Source: Bacteroidaceae bacterium
Lineage (GTDB): Bacteria > Bacteroidota > Bacteroidia > Bacteroidales > Bacteroidaceae
Direction of reading: 5' to 3'
Length of the DNA stretch: 64,000 nucleotides
Assembly: GCA_024401305.1 (NCBI GenBank)
Contig: JAKSLI010000004.1
Location: 1 to 64,000 of the forward strand
Every line of letters begins with the position of its first letter. Position 1 is the stretch's first letter. Below, one piece after another: positions 17,033 through 25,429 of the stretch. The notes under the pieces were generated by a model that saw only the letters and a program-made list of their open reading frames with translations, was not told the origin of the DNA and did no database searches. Position numbers and translations under genes: made by a program.

Positions 17033-17224
17033 TCATTGGTTCGGGATTTGCTGTATATCATTACCATTATTTAAGCAGTTCCTCAATGGCAGGTGCGAGG
17101 ACTTCCTTTGTAGCTGTTGCACGATGTCTTCGGCATCATCCCTGTTGCTCACTCGCCCACGGACGAAGGAATGCAGTCGCGGAACATTATCCTTTACTAT
17201 GTCGTCGAGTTCCTTATTATCCAT
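17033..17224 (-). pseudogene. Truncated ECF-type sigma factor remnant
   Basis: The frame begins MDNKELDDIV and contains LHSFVRGRVSNRDDAEDIVQ, the start of sigma-70 region 2. Instead of the expected QDVF and regions 2.4-4, it turns into an unrelated stretch and stops after 63 codons. In another frame the same DNA reads TKEVLAPAIEELLK and then stops, a plausible C-terminus of a different protein. I infer a deletion joining two genes. Without regions 2.4 and 4 it cannot work as a sigma factor. Confidence 0.65.
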
Positions 17225-17277
17225 CAGAAGAATACTTTTGCTGTAGTTGGTGTCCTGAGGGCAGGGCACCCCCATAA

Positions 17278-17616
17278 CTACATCTCCTTGTCTGCGCAAG
17301 AAGCCTTATGCTGTTCGACGATTCGCTGACGCTCCTCTGGTGTCATGTTTTCCCAATGCTTGCGGAGCTTGTTCTTCTCGCCATGGCAAGCGCCGTGGTG
17401 TCCGCGATGGCCATGATGTCCGCAACCGCTTATGCCACCGAAGAGAATCTTGCTGAGCAAGAGCAAACCGACTGACTGCCAGAAGTTTATTTCAGACAAT
17501 CCGAAGATGTCGGGTATCAGCCAGTTCCAGAGCAACATCACCAATCCACCGAACACGGCAACGAATGCCACGAAGCAAATCGGGATGAAAACGAGGTGTT
17601 TCTGAAGAATTGTCAT
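17278..17616 (-). CDS. His/Cys-rich membrane protein next to the sigma-factor remnant
   Basis: 112 residues: two hydrophobic segments (about 8-32 and 43-58), then GCGHHGHRGHHGACHG, an obvious metal-binding run. A soluble tail contains WENMTPEERQRIVEQHKASC, reminiscent of Spy/CpxP-type or anti-sigma-like [11 protein letters not shown] helices. It lies directly upstream of the truncated sigma gene and is probably its former operon partner, perhaps a metal-responsive regulator. Specific function is unknown. Confidence 0.6.
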   Translation of the reverse strand: MTILQKHLVFIPICFVAFVAVFGGLVMLLWNWLIPDIFGLSEINFWQSVGLLLLSKILFGGISGCGHHGHRGHHGACHGEKNKLRKHWENMTPEERQRIVEQHKASCADKEM

Positions 17617-17619
17617 AGA

Positions 17620-17665
17620 GATTTACTGATTTAGTGTTAAGTGTTTAGTGTTTAGTGTTAGTTCT
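17620..17665. repeat. TTTAGTG-type short tandem repeat
   Basis: Four to five copies of a TTTAGTG/TTAGTGT word between divergent genes. The same word forms arrays at 38.8 kb and 54.3 kb. Confidence 0.7.
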
Positions 17666-17827
17666 ATATTATTAGACAATTGAAAGGCGAAAATATTTTA
17701 TTGAACTTGCATTTTTTTTATGAGTTGTTGTTTTTTTACATCTTCGGAGGACAAAAAATAGGTAAAATTACTCGTAAAAAGGTAATTACAGCGGCTTTGC
17801 GTGGAAAAGAATCACTTATTTTGTGTA

Positions 17828-17858
17828 TTGCGTAATATTTGGAAAGTCTGTAATTTTG
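17828..17858 (+). promoter_or_regulatory. Promoter of the iron/heme operon
   Basis: TTG (17828), 20 bases, TAATTTTG (17851-17858). It is placed to drive the four-gene operon that starts at 17880. Confidence 0.7.
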
Positions 17859-17879
17859 CAGCCGAAAATTTAAGTTATA

Positions 17880-19286
17880 ATGTTTGGTATTTTACAAAAG
17901 ATGGTTGATTTTAAATGTTTTCTTTGCGCGATGATTGCCGCTGTCAATGTGATGGCGGCAACAGCGCAAACGTCTACTATGACCAATGCTGATACGGTTG
18001 TTGTTTCTGAACAAAATTCGGAATCAGTGTCTGAGTCAAGGTTTACTATCGGAGGCTATGGCGAAGCAGTGATGACACGCAATTTCTACAGCCAAAGCTT
18101 CAACCGTTACAATGCTCCACAGCGTTACAAGAACGATGCTTCTCACGGTAGGTTTGACCTTCCTCACGTGTGTATAAATATGGGTTACGACTTCGGCAAG
18201 GGCTGGACAATGGGTACAGAGATTGAGTTTGAACATGGTGGTGCAGGTACTGCCGTGGAACTCGAGGCAGAGGAGTCTGGCGAGTATGAGGCTGAGACAG
18301 AGAAAGGCGGTGAAGTTGTTCTTGAACAGTTCTGGCTAAACAAGCGTTTCGGCAATGGCGAACTGAACATCAAGGCTGGTGAGATTGTCGTTCCAGTAGG
18401 TTTGAGCAATGCCCACCACGAGCCGATTCATTTCTTTGGCTGCTATCGTCCTGAGGGAGAGACTACGATATTTCCAAATACCTGGCATCAGCTTGGCGTG
18501 TCGTTGTGGGGTAGGGTGGATGACTGGCGCTACGAGGTGCAGCTTCTCTCTGCTCTTAATTCGGAGAGTTTCTCGGCAGAGAACTTCGTGCATTATGGTG
18601 CTACAAGTCCTTACGAATATAAAGTGGCAAATACTTACGCAGTGGCAGCACGCGTTGACAACTATACTATTCCAGGTCTTCGCATGGGATTGAGCGGATA
18701 TTACGGTCACACTTTCCGCAATTCGATAAAGACTCCCGGCGCTTCGTACGATGATGTGAAAGGCGCACTTGGCATAGTGGCTTTCGACTTCACGCTTAGC
18801 CGTTGGAACTGGATTTTGCGAGGCAATGTTGACTACGCCTATCTATCTGATGCTGATGCCATTTCAAGCTATAATCAGGCAAACTGGACACATCATAAAT
18901 ATCAGGACGGTTGTCCGTTCAAGTATTCCAACATAGCGAGCAATGCCTTTGCTGCTGCCATTGAAGGCGGTTACGATGTGTTCTCGCAGATTCGCAGTTT
19001 GCGTAACAAGGAGAAGCTTTATCTTTTCGGTCGCGCAGAGCATTACAACTCCGTGGCTGCTGGCACATATAAGAGCCTTTACAACTATTGCCGCAAGTAC
19101 CGTTATGCAGTGGGTGTGAACTATTATCCGATAAAGGATGTTGTTGTCAAGGCGGAATATGCTTACCGCGCTTTCAAAAAACCAAACAACAATGGCCTGA
19201 ATCCCGATAGTCCGCTCTATGTTCAGCCTTATAACAATGAGCCGAGTCTTAGCATAAGCATTGCATATTGCGGATGGTTTAAGTAA
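17880..19286 (+). CDS. Outer-membrane beta-barrel protein of the imelysin/di-heme operon
   Basis: A 468-residue predicted porin-like protein. A signal peptide (hydrophobic stretch ending MAATAQ) is followed by FTIGGYGEAVMTRNFYS and alternating beta strands rich in aromatic residues, ending in SLSISIAYCGWFK with an aromatic near the C-terminus, as in barrels. A Glu-rich insertion (about residues 120-150) could be an extracellular or metal-binding loop. It is first in the operon with an imelysin, a di-heme protein and CcsBA, so it may move iron or an iron complex across the outer membrane. ATG at 17880 and ATG at 17901 are both possible starts. Confidence 0.75.
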   Translation: MFGILQKMVDFKCFLCAMIAAVNVMAATAQTSTMTNADTVVVSEQNSESVSESRFTIGGYGEAVMTRNFYSQSFNRYNAPQRYKNDASHGRFDLPHVCINMGYDFGKGWTMGTEIEFEHGGAGTAVELEAEESGEYEAETEKGGEVVLEQFWLNKRFGNGELNIKAGEIVVPVGLSNAHHEPIHFFGCYRPEGETTIFPNTWHQLGVSLWGRVDDWRYEVQLLSALNSESFSAENFVHYGATSPYEYKVANTYAVAARVDNYTIPGLRMGLSGYYGHTFRNSIKTPGASYDDVKGALGIVAFDFTLSRWNWILRGNVDYAYLSDADAISSYNQANWTHHKYQDGCPFKYSNIASNAFAAAIEGGYDVFSQIRSLRNKEKLYLFGRAEHYNSVAAGTYKSLYNYCRKYRYAVGVNYYPIKDVVVKAEYAYRAFKKPNNNGLNPDSPLYVQPYNNEPSLSISIAYCGWFK

Positions 19287-19343
19287 TAATTCAATAACAT
19301 AATAACTCAATAATTTAATAATTCAAAAAATCAACATAATAAT
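19287..19343. repeat. AATAATTCAATAAC-type repeat in an operon gap
   Basis: The 57-base gap between the barrel and imelysin genes is filled by near-repeats of AATAACTCAATAATTTAATA. It is one of many gene-junction repeats in this window. Confidence 0.6.
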
Positions 19344-20531
19344 ATGACTATCAAGAATTTAGCAATGGCAGCGATGATGACTGCCACATTCGGAATGACA
19401 ATGATTTCTTGTTCCGACGACGAGACACAGACAAAAGTAGTGGAAGGTTCGCAGGAATCCGTGGATGCTGCCTGTGAACAATGGAAAAAGGCGCGTGCCG
19501 ACTGGGAGAATACGGAGGCTTTCCTCTTTGGCGCTGCTGATGAATATTCCATCGACCCACACACCGACACATGGCCAGTTGACCAGACTGCTCTCGCAAA
19601 CATCCTTCGCGACAACAACATCATGGGCGACATCCAGAACAAGGTGCGCACGATGAACTCTGGCGTTCTTGGCTATCACGGCATTGAATATGTGCTTTTC
19701 CGCGAAGGCAAACCACGCAGCATCTCGCAACTTACAGACCTTGAATACACATACGTCTGCGCAGTTGCACGCGATCTCTATCAAGCTACTTGCGTTCTTG
19801 AAACAACATGGTCTGGCGCTACTTCTGGCGACCGTTACACAGAGACCATGGATTACCTCAAGACTCACTCTAAGCTTGACGACGAGGGCGATGTTACAAG
19901 CGAAGGTCTTTCGTACTTCAACTTCGGCAAGGACTTCAAGAATCCTGGCGGCAGCTACGAGACGGCTCTTGACGCCACAATACAGATTATTGAAGGTGCG
20001 CGCGACATCATTTCTGAAGTTGGCGGTTCAAAGATTGGTCTTCCTTATACTGGCGAGGACAAGTCTTACATCGAGTCTCCTTACGCTTACAACTCTATCG
20101 TCGATTTCTACGACAATATCGTAAGTTGCAAGAATGCTCTCTATGGCGCGAAGGGTGCTACAAGTCCTAATGCGAAGTCGCTCATTTACTTCTGTCTCAA
20201 TTCTGGCAACGCTACTCTCAAGGCAAATGCGGAGAATGTGCAGAAGAAACTCGATGCAGCTCTCAAGGCTATCAATGGCATGAAGAGTCCTTTCGCTCTT
20301 TATTACACAGATGCTACCGTGAAGACTGCCATAGATGCTCTTGATGAACTTGACGGCGCTCTTTCTGACCTTGGCGACAATCTCCAAACTCATGCAGGCA
20401 ACGTGACTGTCCAGGCACAGTGCAAGGTTATCAACGAGAACTATGTTGACAATGTGGTTGTGGCTACCTATCGCTCTCTCTGCGACAATGCCTACAGTTT
20501 GTATAATGCAATCGTGAAAATCAAGAAGTAA
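19344..20531 (+). CDS. Imelysin family (M75-like) lipoprotein
   Basis: A 395-residue lipoprotein with lipobox cysteine near residue 23 (MISCSDD). The imelysin GxHxxE signature is present as G110-Y-H112-G-I-E115, within GVLGYHGIEYVLF. Imelysin-like proteins are helical, [11 protein letters not shown] or surface-anchored proteins tied to iron uptake; they are not proven peptidases despite the M75 name. Gene order with a di-heme protein is a recurrent theme in iron-regulated clusters of other phyla. Long alpha-helical stretches rich in Asp, Asn and Ser fill the rest. It lies 57 bases after the barrel gene and 9 bases before the next. Confidence 0.9.
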   Translation: MTIKNLAMAAMMTATFGMTMISCSDDETQTKVVEGSQESVDAACEQWKKARADWENTEAFLFGAADEYSIDPHTDTWPVDQTALANILRDNNIMGDIQNKVRTMNSGVLGYHGIEYVLFREGKPRSISQLTDLEYTYVCAVARDLYQATCVLETTWSGATSGDRYTETMDYLKTHSKLDDEGDVTSEGLSYFNFGKDFKNPGGSYETALDATIQIIEGARDIISEVGGSKIGLPYTGEDKSYIESPYAYNSIVDFYDNIVSCKNALYGAKGATSPNAKSLIYFCLNSGNATLKANAENVQKKLDAALKAINGMKSPFALYYTDATVKTAIDALDELDGALSDLGDNLQTHAGNVTVQAQCKVINENYVDNVVVATYRSLCDNAYSLYNAIVKIKK

Positions 20532-20540
20532 AACTATACA

Positions 20541-22208
20541 ATGAAAAAGTTTCTGTACATAATGCTTGCCGGCTCATTGCTGGCAAGCTGTTCTGATGAA
20601 AAGGAAATCGTAGGTTGGGATATAGATGATCCTGAGGCAATCGATTATCCAGAAGACTATTACGCAGGCGGTAAGCTTGGTACAACGAGTGTCACTGCGT
20701 CAACGGCATACAAGCAGCCAACGCTTGCCGTGGAGAACGCAAACATGGTGACTGCCTTCAACGAGGGCGAGTATCTCTTTGAGAAGGACTTCAACACCAA
20801 CACCTCCGGTGCATTCATGGGTCTTGGTCCAGTGTATGTGCGTCCTGGTTGTCTCTATTGCCACCCAGGCTACGGTCATGGCGCTCGTCAGTCAACTTAC
20901 AAGGCTGACCTTCATCGCAATGGCTATCTGCTCGTAGTCTATGACAAGAAGACTGACGCCTACATCCGCTCCGTGGCAGGTATGCCGCAGACAGGTGCCG
21001 TCAAGCCGTTCAAGGCACCTATCGACGAAAACCAGATAAAGATTGACTGGCTCAGCTACACCGACGAATGGGGCAACAAGTTTGACGATGGCGAGTCATA
21101 CAGCCTCACATATCCGGAAGTGAGCATTCCTGCCGCTGCCTTCTATGCACCTGTTGTCGTACAGCGTGACGGCAAGGATGTGGAGATAGCCGCAGCTGAT
21201 GTTGCGAATGAGATTGGTGTGCGCCTGGAATCTACTATCGGCATCTATGGCACAGGACTCATCGACGCCATCGACGACGAGGAAATCACTAAGCAGTGGG
21301 CTGCCGAATCGCCTTATGTTACGCTCAATCCTGCCATGTGGGATCAGACTTCAAACACTTGGAAGAGCTACTACTCAAACTCTCTTCAGGGCGACGGCAC
21401 TAAGTATGTGCGCCGCTTCACTTACGCCATGTCTCGCGGTCCTGTCCTTGATGCAGCCGGTGCAAATGCCATCTGGAACATCACCAATGTTACTCGTCCT
21501 GATCGTCGTTACCACTATCTTGACCTTGCAGGCAAGTATTATGCAGAGAAGTCTTCTTCCGACCCAGATGTTCAGGCTGGTTTCTCGGAGTATATCAACC
21601 GCGTTGACCCCCAGAAGAAGCATGCAGAATGGCATACAGACGATGTGAAGAGCAACATCTATAACTATCTTACAAGCAAGTCGCTCGATGCGGAGATGAC
21701 TCAGGAGCAGTACAAGAATCTCATGATATGGCATCGCGGACTAGCCGTTCCTGCCGCTCGCAACACAACGACTGCCGACTTCAAGGCTGGCAAGGAACTT
21801 TTCTCGCAGATTGGTTGTGCGCAATGTCACCGCCCTTCATGGACAACCGGCAAGGATGAGATTCACGACCCGAATCTCCTCTTTGGAAACGACGATATGC
21901 CGCGCTATCCAAACCAGAAGATCTGGCCTTACACTGACATGGTTCAGCACCGTCTCTTCATGAAAAACGACCTCCGCACAGGTTGGTGTCGCACAACTCC
22001 ACTTTGGGGACGCGGACTTGCCAAGAAATGCGGTTCGGGCACAGAACGTCTGCACGACTGCCGCGCACGCAATGTCATTGAGGCTATCATGTGGCATGGT
22101 TGCTCTAAGGAAGGTGGCAAGAGTGACGCTTACGATAGCGTGAAGAAGTTCCGCTCGCTCACAAAGCAGCAGCGAGACCAGGTTGTTTATTTCATTGAAT
22201 CGGTATAA
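20541..22208 (+). CDS. Di-heme oxidoreductase (DUF1111/thiol oxidoreductase-like) lipoprotein
   Basis: 555 residues with a lipoprotein signal (LLASCSDE, Cys17) and two CxxCH heme-c sites: CLYCH at 104-108 and CAQCH at 426-430. The layout, with one heme near the N-terminus and one in the C-terminal third, fits the di-heme oxidoreductase family related to MauG and cytochrome c peroxidase. It follows the imelysin gene by 9 bases and precedes ccsBA, the gene needed to attach its hemes. A role in redox handling of iron at the cell surface is inference. Confidence 0.88.
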   Translation: MKKFLYIMLAGSLLASCSDEKEIVGWDIDDPEAIDYPEDYYAGGKLGTTSVTASTAYKQPTLAVENANMVTAFNEGEYLFEKDFNTNTSGAFMGLGPVYVRPGCLYCHPGYGHGARQSTYKADLHRNGYLLVVYDKKTDAYIRSVAGMPQTGAVKPFKAPIDENQIKIDWLSYTDEWGNKFDDGESYSLTYPEVSIPAAAFYAPVVVQRDGKDVEIAAADVANEIGVRLESTIGIYGTGLIDAIDDEEITKQWAAESPYVTLNPAMWDQTSNTWKSYYSNSLQGDGTKYVRRFTYAMSRGPVLDAAGANAIWNITNVTRPDRRYHYLDLAGKYYAEKSSSDPDVQAGFSEYINRVDPQKKHAEWHTDDVKSNIYNYLTSKSLDAEMTQEQYKNLMIWHRGLAVPAARNTTTADFKAGKELFSQIGCAQCHRPSWTTGKDEIHDPNLLFGNDDMPRYPNQKIWPYTDMVQHRLFMKNDLRTGWCRTTPLWGRGLAKKCGSGTERLHDCRARNVIEAIMWHGCSKEGGKSDAYDSVKKFRSLTKQQRDQVVYFIESV

Positions 22209-22218
22209 AGTATTTGAC

Positions 22219-22248
22219 CAATCATACATCATAAATCAAAAATCATAA
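22219..22248. repeat. ATCATACATCATA-type repeat before the ccsBA start
   Basis: A run built from ATCATAMATC words reaches the start codon of the ccsBA gene. Nearly the same 31 bases, with one difference, recur inside that gene at 24241-24271. Confidence 0.8.
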
Positions 22249-24543
22249 ATGAAGAAAACGGTTCTTGCCCTCTACACACTTCTGATAGTATGTATGGCAG
22301 CGGCTACGATAATAGAGAAAATGTATGGTACAGACTATGTTACCGCCAGCATCTACGGAAGCTGGTGGTTCATGGCGTTATGGGCATCTCTTGCCGTCAG
22401 TTCACTTGTGTTCCTTGTATGCAGGAAGGTTCACAAGCGTCCTTCCGTATTACTGCTTCACCTTGCTTTTGTCGGCATCTTGATAGGCGCTTTCGTAACA
22501 TATCTTACATCCCAACGCGGCACAATCCATCTGCGCATGGATTCCACGGAAGGAGCGCCCAAGGGAATCTCGTCTTTCGTTAGCAATGAAGGCACCTCAC
22601 AGCCGTTGCCTTTCGCACTAAAGCTGACCGACTTCCAGGTCGTAAACTATCCCGGCACCGATGCTCCCATGGATTATGTCTCTACCGTAGCCACCGTTCC
22701 AACCACCGTCCCCAACGGTTTTGCCGTTGGTCAAATCGCCCCCGTTCCCGAAGCGTCCGCTTCGGGCATATACTCCATCTCCATGAACAACATCGCCGAC
22801 ATCCAAGGCTACCGCTTCTACCAGTCAAGCTACGACGAGGACTTGCAAGGCTCTCACATGCTCGTCTATTATGACCCTTACGGCATCGCCATCACCTACA
22901 CATCCTACGCCCTGCTTCTCATTTCCATCCTTGCCATTTCCTTCCAGAAGCTTCGCCGCCGCATGCTTATAGCCCTTCTTCTAGCAGTATTCGCCCAGCC
23001 CTCCTCACTCTTTGCCACCGTTCCCGAAGTGTCAACTTCGGGCAAATACTCCCTCTCCCACGACCTTTGCGACATTGCTGTGCTCTACAACGGTCGCATT
23101 TGTCCTTTGAACACCGCTGCCACCGACTTTGTGCAAAAGCTCTCGGGCAAGTCCTCTTGGGAAGGGCTTTCGGCAGACGAGATTTTCGTTGGTTGGATGA
23201 TTTATTACGACGAGTGGGAGCGCAAGCCTATTATAAAGGTTAAGAGCGGAAAGGTGCAGAGCATTATCGGCATCAGCGATTCTTGGGCATCACTTCGCGA
23301 TTTCTACACGCAGTCTAACGAGTATAAGCTTCAGCCGTATCTCAACGATGGCTCTCTCTCTGCTTCCGACCGCAAGGCTATCCGTGAGGCAGACGAGAAA
23401 GTCTGCATTGTCAGCATGTTCTACGCAGGCGAATTTACAAGGATTTTCCCATTGCAAACATCCTCTGCCCAGACTTCCTCCCCTCAAATCCATTGGTACT
23501 CACCGGGCAGTACTGACTTGCCGAAGGATATTCCCGAGAAGGAATTTCAGTTCATAAAGCATTCCATGGACTACCTCGTAGAGGCTATTCTTGCCGGCGA
23601 CAACGACCGGGCAGAGACACTCATTGCCAAGTTAAAGAACTACCAAAGTGCCCATGCGCCAATCCCGCAGACACTTGCCATAGAGCGTTTCTACAACAAG
23701 CTTCTCTCACAGCGAATGCCGGTGTTTATCTTCCTTACTCTCAGTCTGTTGCTCTGCATTGCCAGCTTCATTACTCCAAATCACCACCATCCCCAGCGAT
23801 TTCGTCGCTGGTCTCAAAACCGCATTGCGCGTTACGCATTACGCATTGCTCATTACGCCTTGCCCACCGCCATCTTCCTCTACCTGACTCTCTCCATCAC
23901 ACTTCGTTGGATTGTCAGCGGACATGTTCCGCTCAGCAATGGCTTTGAGACGATGCAATTCATGGCATGGCTTGTGATTACAATGACGCTTCTAAGCAGC
24001 ATTACGCATTATTCATTACGCATTACGCATTTATCTACCCTCGGACCTTTGGTCTCTTCCTTCGCCATGCTTGTATCCGTATTGGCTTGCGGATCGCCAC
24101 AGCTCACACCACTTATGCCTGTCTTGCAGTCGCCGCTGCTTGCCATTCATGTCTTGATGGTGATGATAGCCTACTCGCTCTTCGCCATTCTCACCCTCAT
24201 CTCCTTGCAAGCGCTGTGTCAAAGTAAGGCTCAAATCAAAAATCATACATCATACATCAAAAATCATAAATACCTCCTCTTCCCAGCCGTCGCCCTTCTG
24301 ACCATAGGCATTTTTACCGGCGCAGTGTGGGCAAATGTTTCGTGGGGACGCTATTGGGGGTGGGATCCTAAGGAGACCTGGGCGCTCATCACACTCATGA
24401 TTTATGCCATTCCGCTCCATAAGTCGCTCTTCACCACCAATGTCCGCGCCTACCACATCTACATGATTTTCGCATTCCTTGCCGTCATCATCACCTATTT
24501 TGGTGTCAACTTCTTCCTCTCAGGAATGCATTCTTACGCATAG
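22249..24543 (+). CDS. ccsA: ResB-CcsA fusion cytochrome c biogenesis protein
   Basis: A 764-residue system II heme exporter and ligation protein. The N-terminal ResB/CcsB-like part has four transmembrane segments (about 5-25, 35-55, 65-85 and 210-245) around a soluble domain. The C-terminal CcsA part has several helices and the heme-handling WWD motif, here W703-G-W705-D706-PKETW. It exports heme and attaches it to CxxCH proteins, here most simply the di-heme protein encoded just upstream. Three in-frame low-complexity insertions, made of repeats found elsewhere only between genes, sit in loops of the CcsA half. They appear tolerated because the frame stays open and the WWD region is intact. 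Confidence 0.92.
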   Translation: MKKTVLALYTLLIVCMAAATIIEKMYGTDYVTASIYGSWWFMALWASLAVSSLVFLVCRKVHKRPSVLLLHLAFVGILIGAFVTYLTSQRGTIHLRMDSTEGAPKGISSFVSNEGTSQPLPFALKLTDFQVVNYPGTDAPMDYVSTVATVPTTVPNGFAVGQIAPVPEASASGIYSISMNNIADIQGYRFYQSSYDEDLQGSHMLVYYDPYGIAITYTSYALLLISILAISFQKLRRRMLIALLLAVFAQPSSLFATVPEVSTSGKYSLSHDLCDIAVLYNGRICPLNTAATDFVQKLSGKSSWEGLSADEIFVGWMIYYDEWERKPIIKVKSGKVQSIIGISDSWASLRDFYTQSNEYKLQPYLNDGSLSASDRKAIREADEKVCIVSMFYAGEFTRIFPLQTSSAQTSSPQIHWYSPGSTDLPKDIPEKEFQFIKHSMDYLVEAILAGDNDRAETLIAKLKNYQSAHAPIPQTLAIERFYNKLLSQRMPVFIFLTLSLLLCIASFITPNHHHPQRFRRWSQNRIARYALRIAHYALPTAIFLYLTLSITLRWIVSGHVPLSNGFETMQFMAWLVITMTLLSSITHYSLRITHLSTLGPLVSSFAMLVSVLACGSPQLTPLMPVLQSPLLAIHVLMVMIAYSLFAILTLISLQALCQSKAQIKNHTSYIKNHKYLLFPAVALLTIGIFTGAVWANVSWGRYWGWDPKETWALITLMIYAIPLHKSLFTTNVRAYHIYMIFAFLAVIITYFGVNFFLSGMHSYA
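23820..23863 (+). repeat. In-frame ATTACGC repeat inside ccsA (first)
   Basis: GCATTACGC-type words in tandem encode RIARYALRIAHYALP between two predicted helices. The nucleotide pattern is of the intergenic short-repeat kind. Confidence 0.75.
24000..24034 (+). repeat. In-frame ATTACGC repeat inside ccsA (second)
   Basis: CATTACGCATTATTCATTACG-like words encode SITHYSLRITHLS at a helix boundary. It is the same word family as the insertion at 23820. Confidence 0.75.
24233..24272 (+). repeat. In-frame ATCATACATC repeat inside ccsA (third)
   Basis: It encodes QIKNHTSYIKNHKY just before the last helices. 30 of 31 bases equal the intergenic repeat at 22219-22248, directly upstream of the same gene. 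Confidence 0.85.
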
Positions 24544-24545
24544 TT

Positions 24546-25403
24546 TTACTTCAATTCGTCGAGCCAAATCTTCAAGTCTTGCATCATCTCCTTCTTGTAG
24601 CGGAAGAAATTGCCGCAGCCCCAGCCGTGACCGCCGGAAGGATATACATGCATGGAAGCCTTCACCTTAGCCTTCTTCAGTGCGAGGTAATACTCCGCAG
24701 AGTTTGCTGGTGGCACGAGGAAATCATCGTCCGAGAGAAGGATAATGGCAGGAGGAGTCTGTGCAGTAACCTGAAGGTGGTTGCTGTATTCTCGTTCCTG
24801 CTCTTCCGTAGCGTTCTCGCCAAGGAAGCAGTTGTGGGAGTCCATGTGAGTGATGGACTTGTCCATCGAAATCACCGGATAGAACAGAATCTGGAAGTTA
24901 GGGCGAGTGGCTTCATCGTTGTGAGTGGCTATTGTTGAAGCTAGGTGACCGCCAGCCGATGAACCCATAATGCCAATCTTTGTCGCGTCGATGTTCCATT
25001 TCTCAGCGTTGGCACGGATGAGTCGCATAGCCTCTGTAGCGTCGCTCATTGGCACCTCCTTATTACCGTTCGGCATACGATAGCTGAGTACGATGGTTGC
25101 TATGCCTTGTGGCACAAGTTCTGCTGCCCACAAGTGGCCTTCCTGACTGATGGAAAGCATTCTGTAGCCGCCGCCCGGAACAACGAGGATAGCCTTGCCG
25201 TTAGCCTTGTCCTTCTCAGGCAGATAGACGCGGATGCTTGGCTTGAAGTTACGCTGCTTGTCGTCCCATGGCTGATGGTCGATGCCGTTCGTGTTAGGCA
25301 GACCGTTCTGCCAAAGGTCGATGTCAAAACTTTCTGGAAGCTGCTGTGCGAAGCTGCAAAGAGCCGTTGCCAGCATGAAGAGTACGATGGAAATTTTTCG
25401 CAT
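24546..25403 (-). CDS. Secreted alpha/beta-hydrolase (acetyl-xylan-esterase-like)
   Basis: 285 residues with a signal peptide ending CSFAQ. The oxyanion region is VVPGGGY, the nucleophile elbow is GSSAGG (about residue 148), the acid is in SDDDFLVPP and the histidine is in SGGHGWG. This is the common Bacteroidetes esterase/lipase type annotated as acetyl esterase or endo-xylanase-like hydrolase, probably deacetylating plant polysaccharides. It is last in a three-gene minus-strand run (aldo/keto reductase, DUF3667, esterase). Its stop codon lies 2 bases from the convergent ccsA stop. Confidence 0.85.
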   Translation of the reverse strand: MRKISIVLFMLATALCSFAQQLPESFDIDLWQNGLPNTNGIDHQPWDDKQRNFKPSIRVYLPEKDKANGKAILVVPGGGYRMLSISQEGHLWAAELVPQGIATIVLSYRMPNGNKEVPMSDATEAMRLIRANAEKWNIDATKIGIMGSSAGGHLASTIATHNDEATRPNFQILFYPVISMDKSITHMDSHNCFLGENATEEQEREYSNHLQVTAQTPPAIILLSDDDFLVPPANSAEYYLALKKAKVKASMHVYPSGGHGWGCGNFFRYKKEMMQDLKIWLDELK

Positions 25404-25429
25404 GATAGGTTATGTTTTATTGTTGATTA

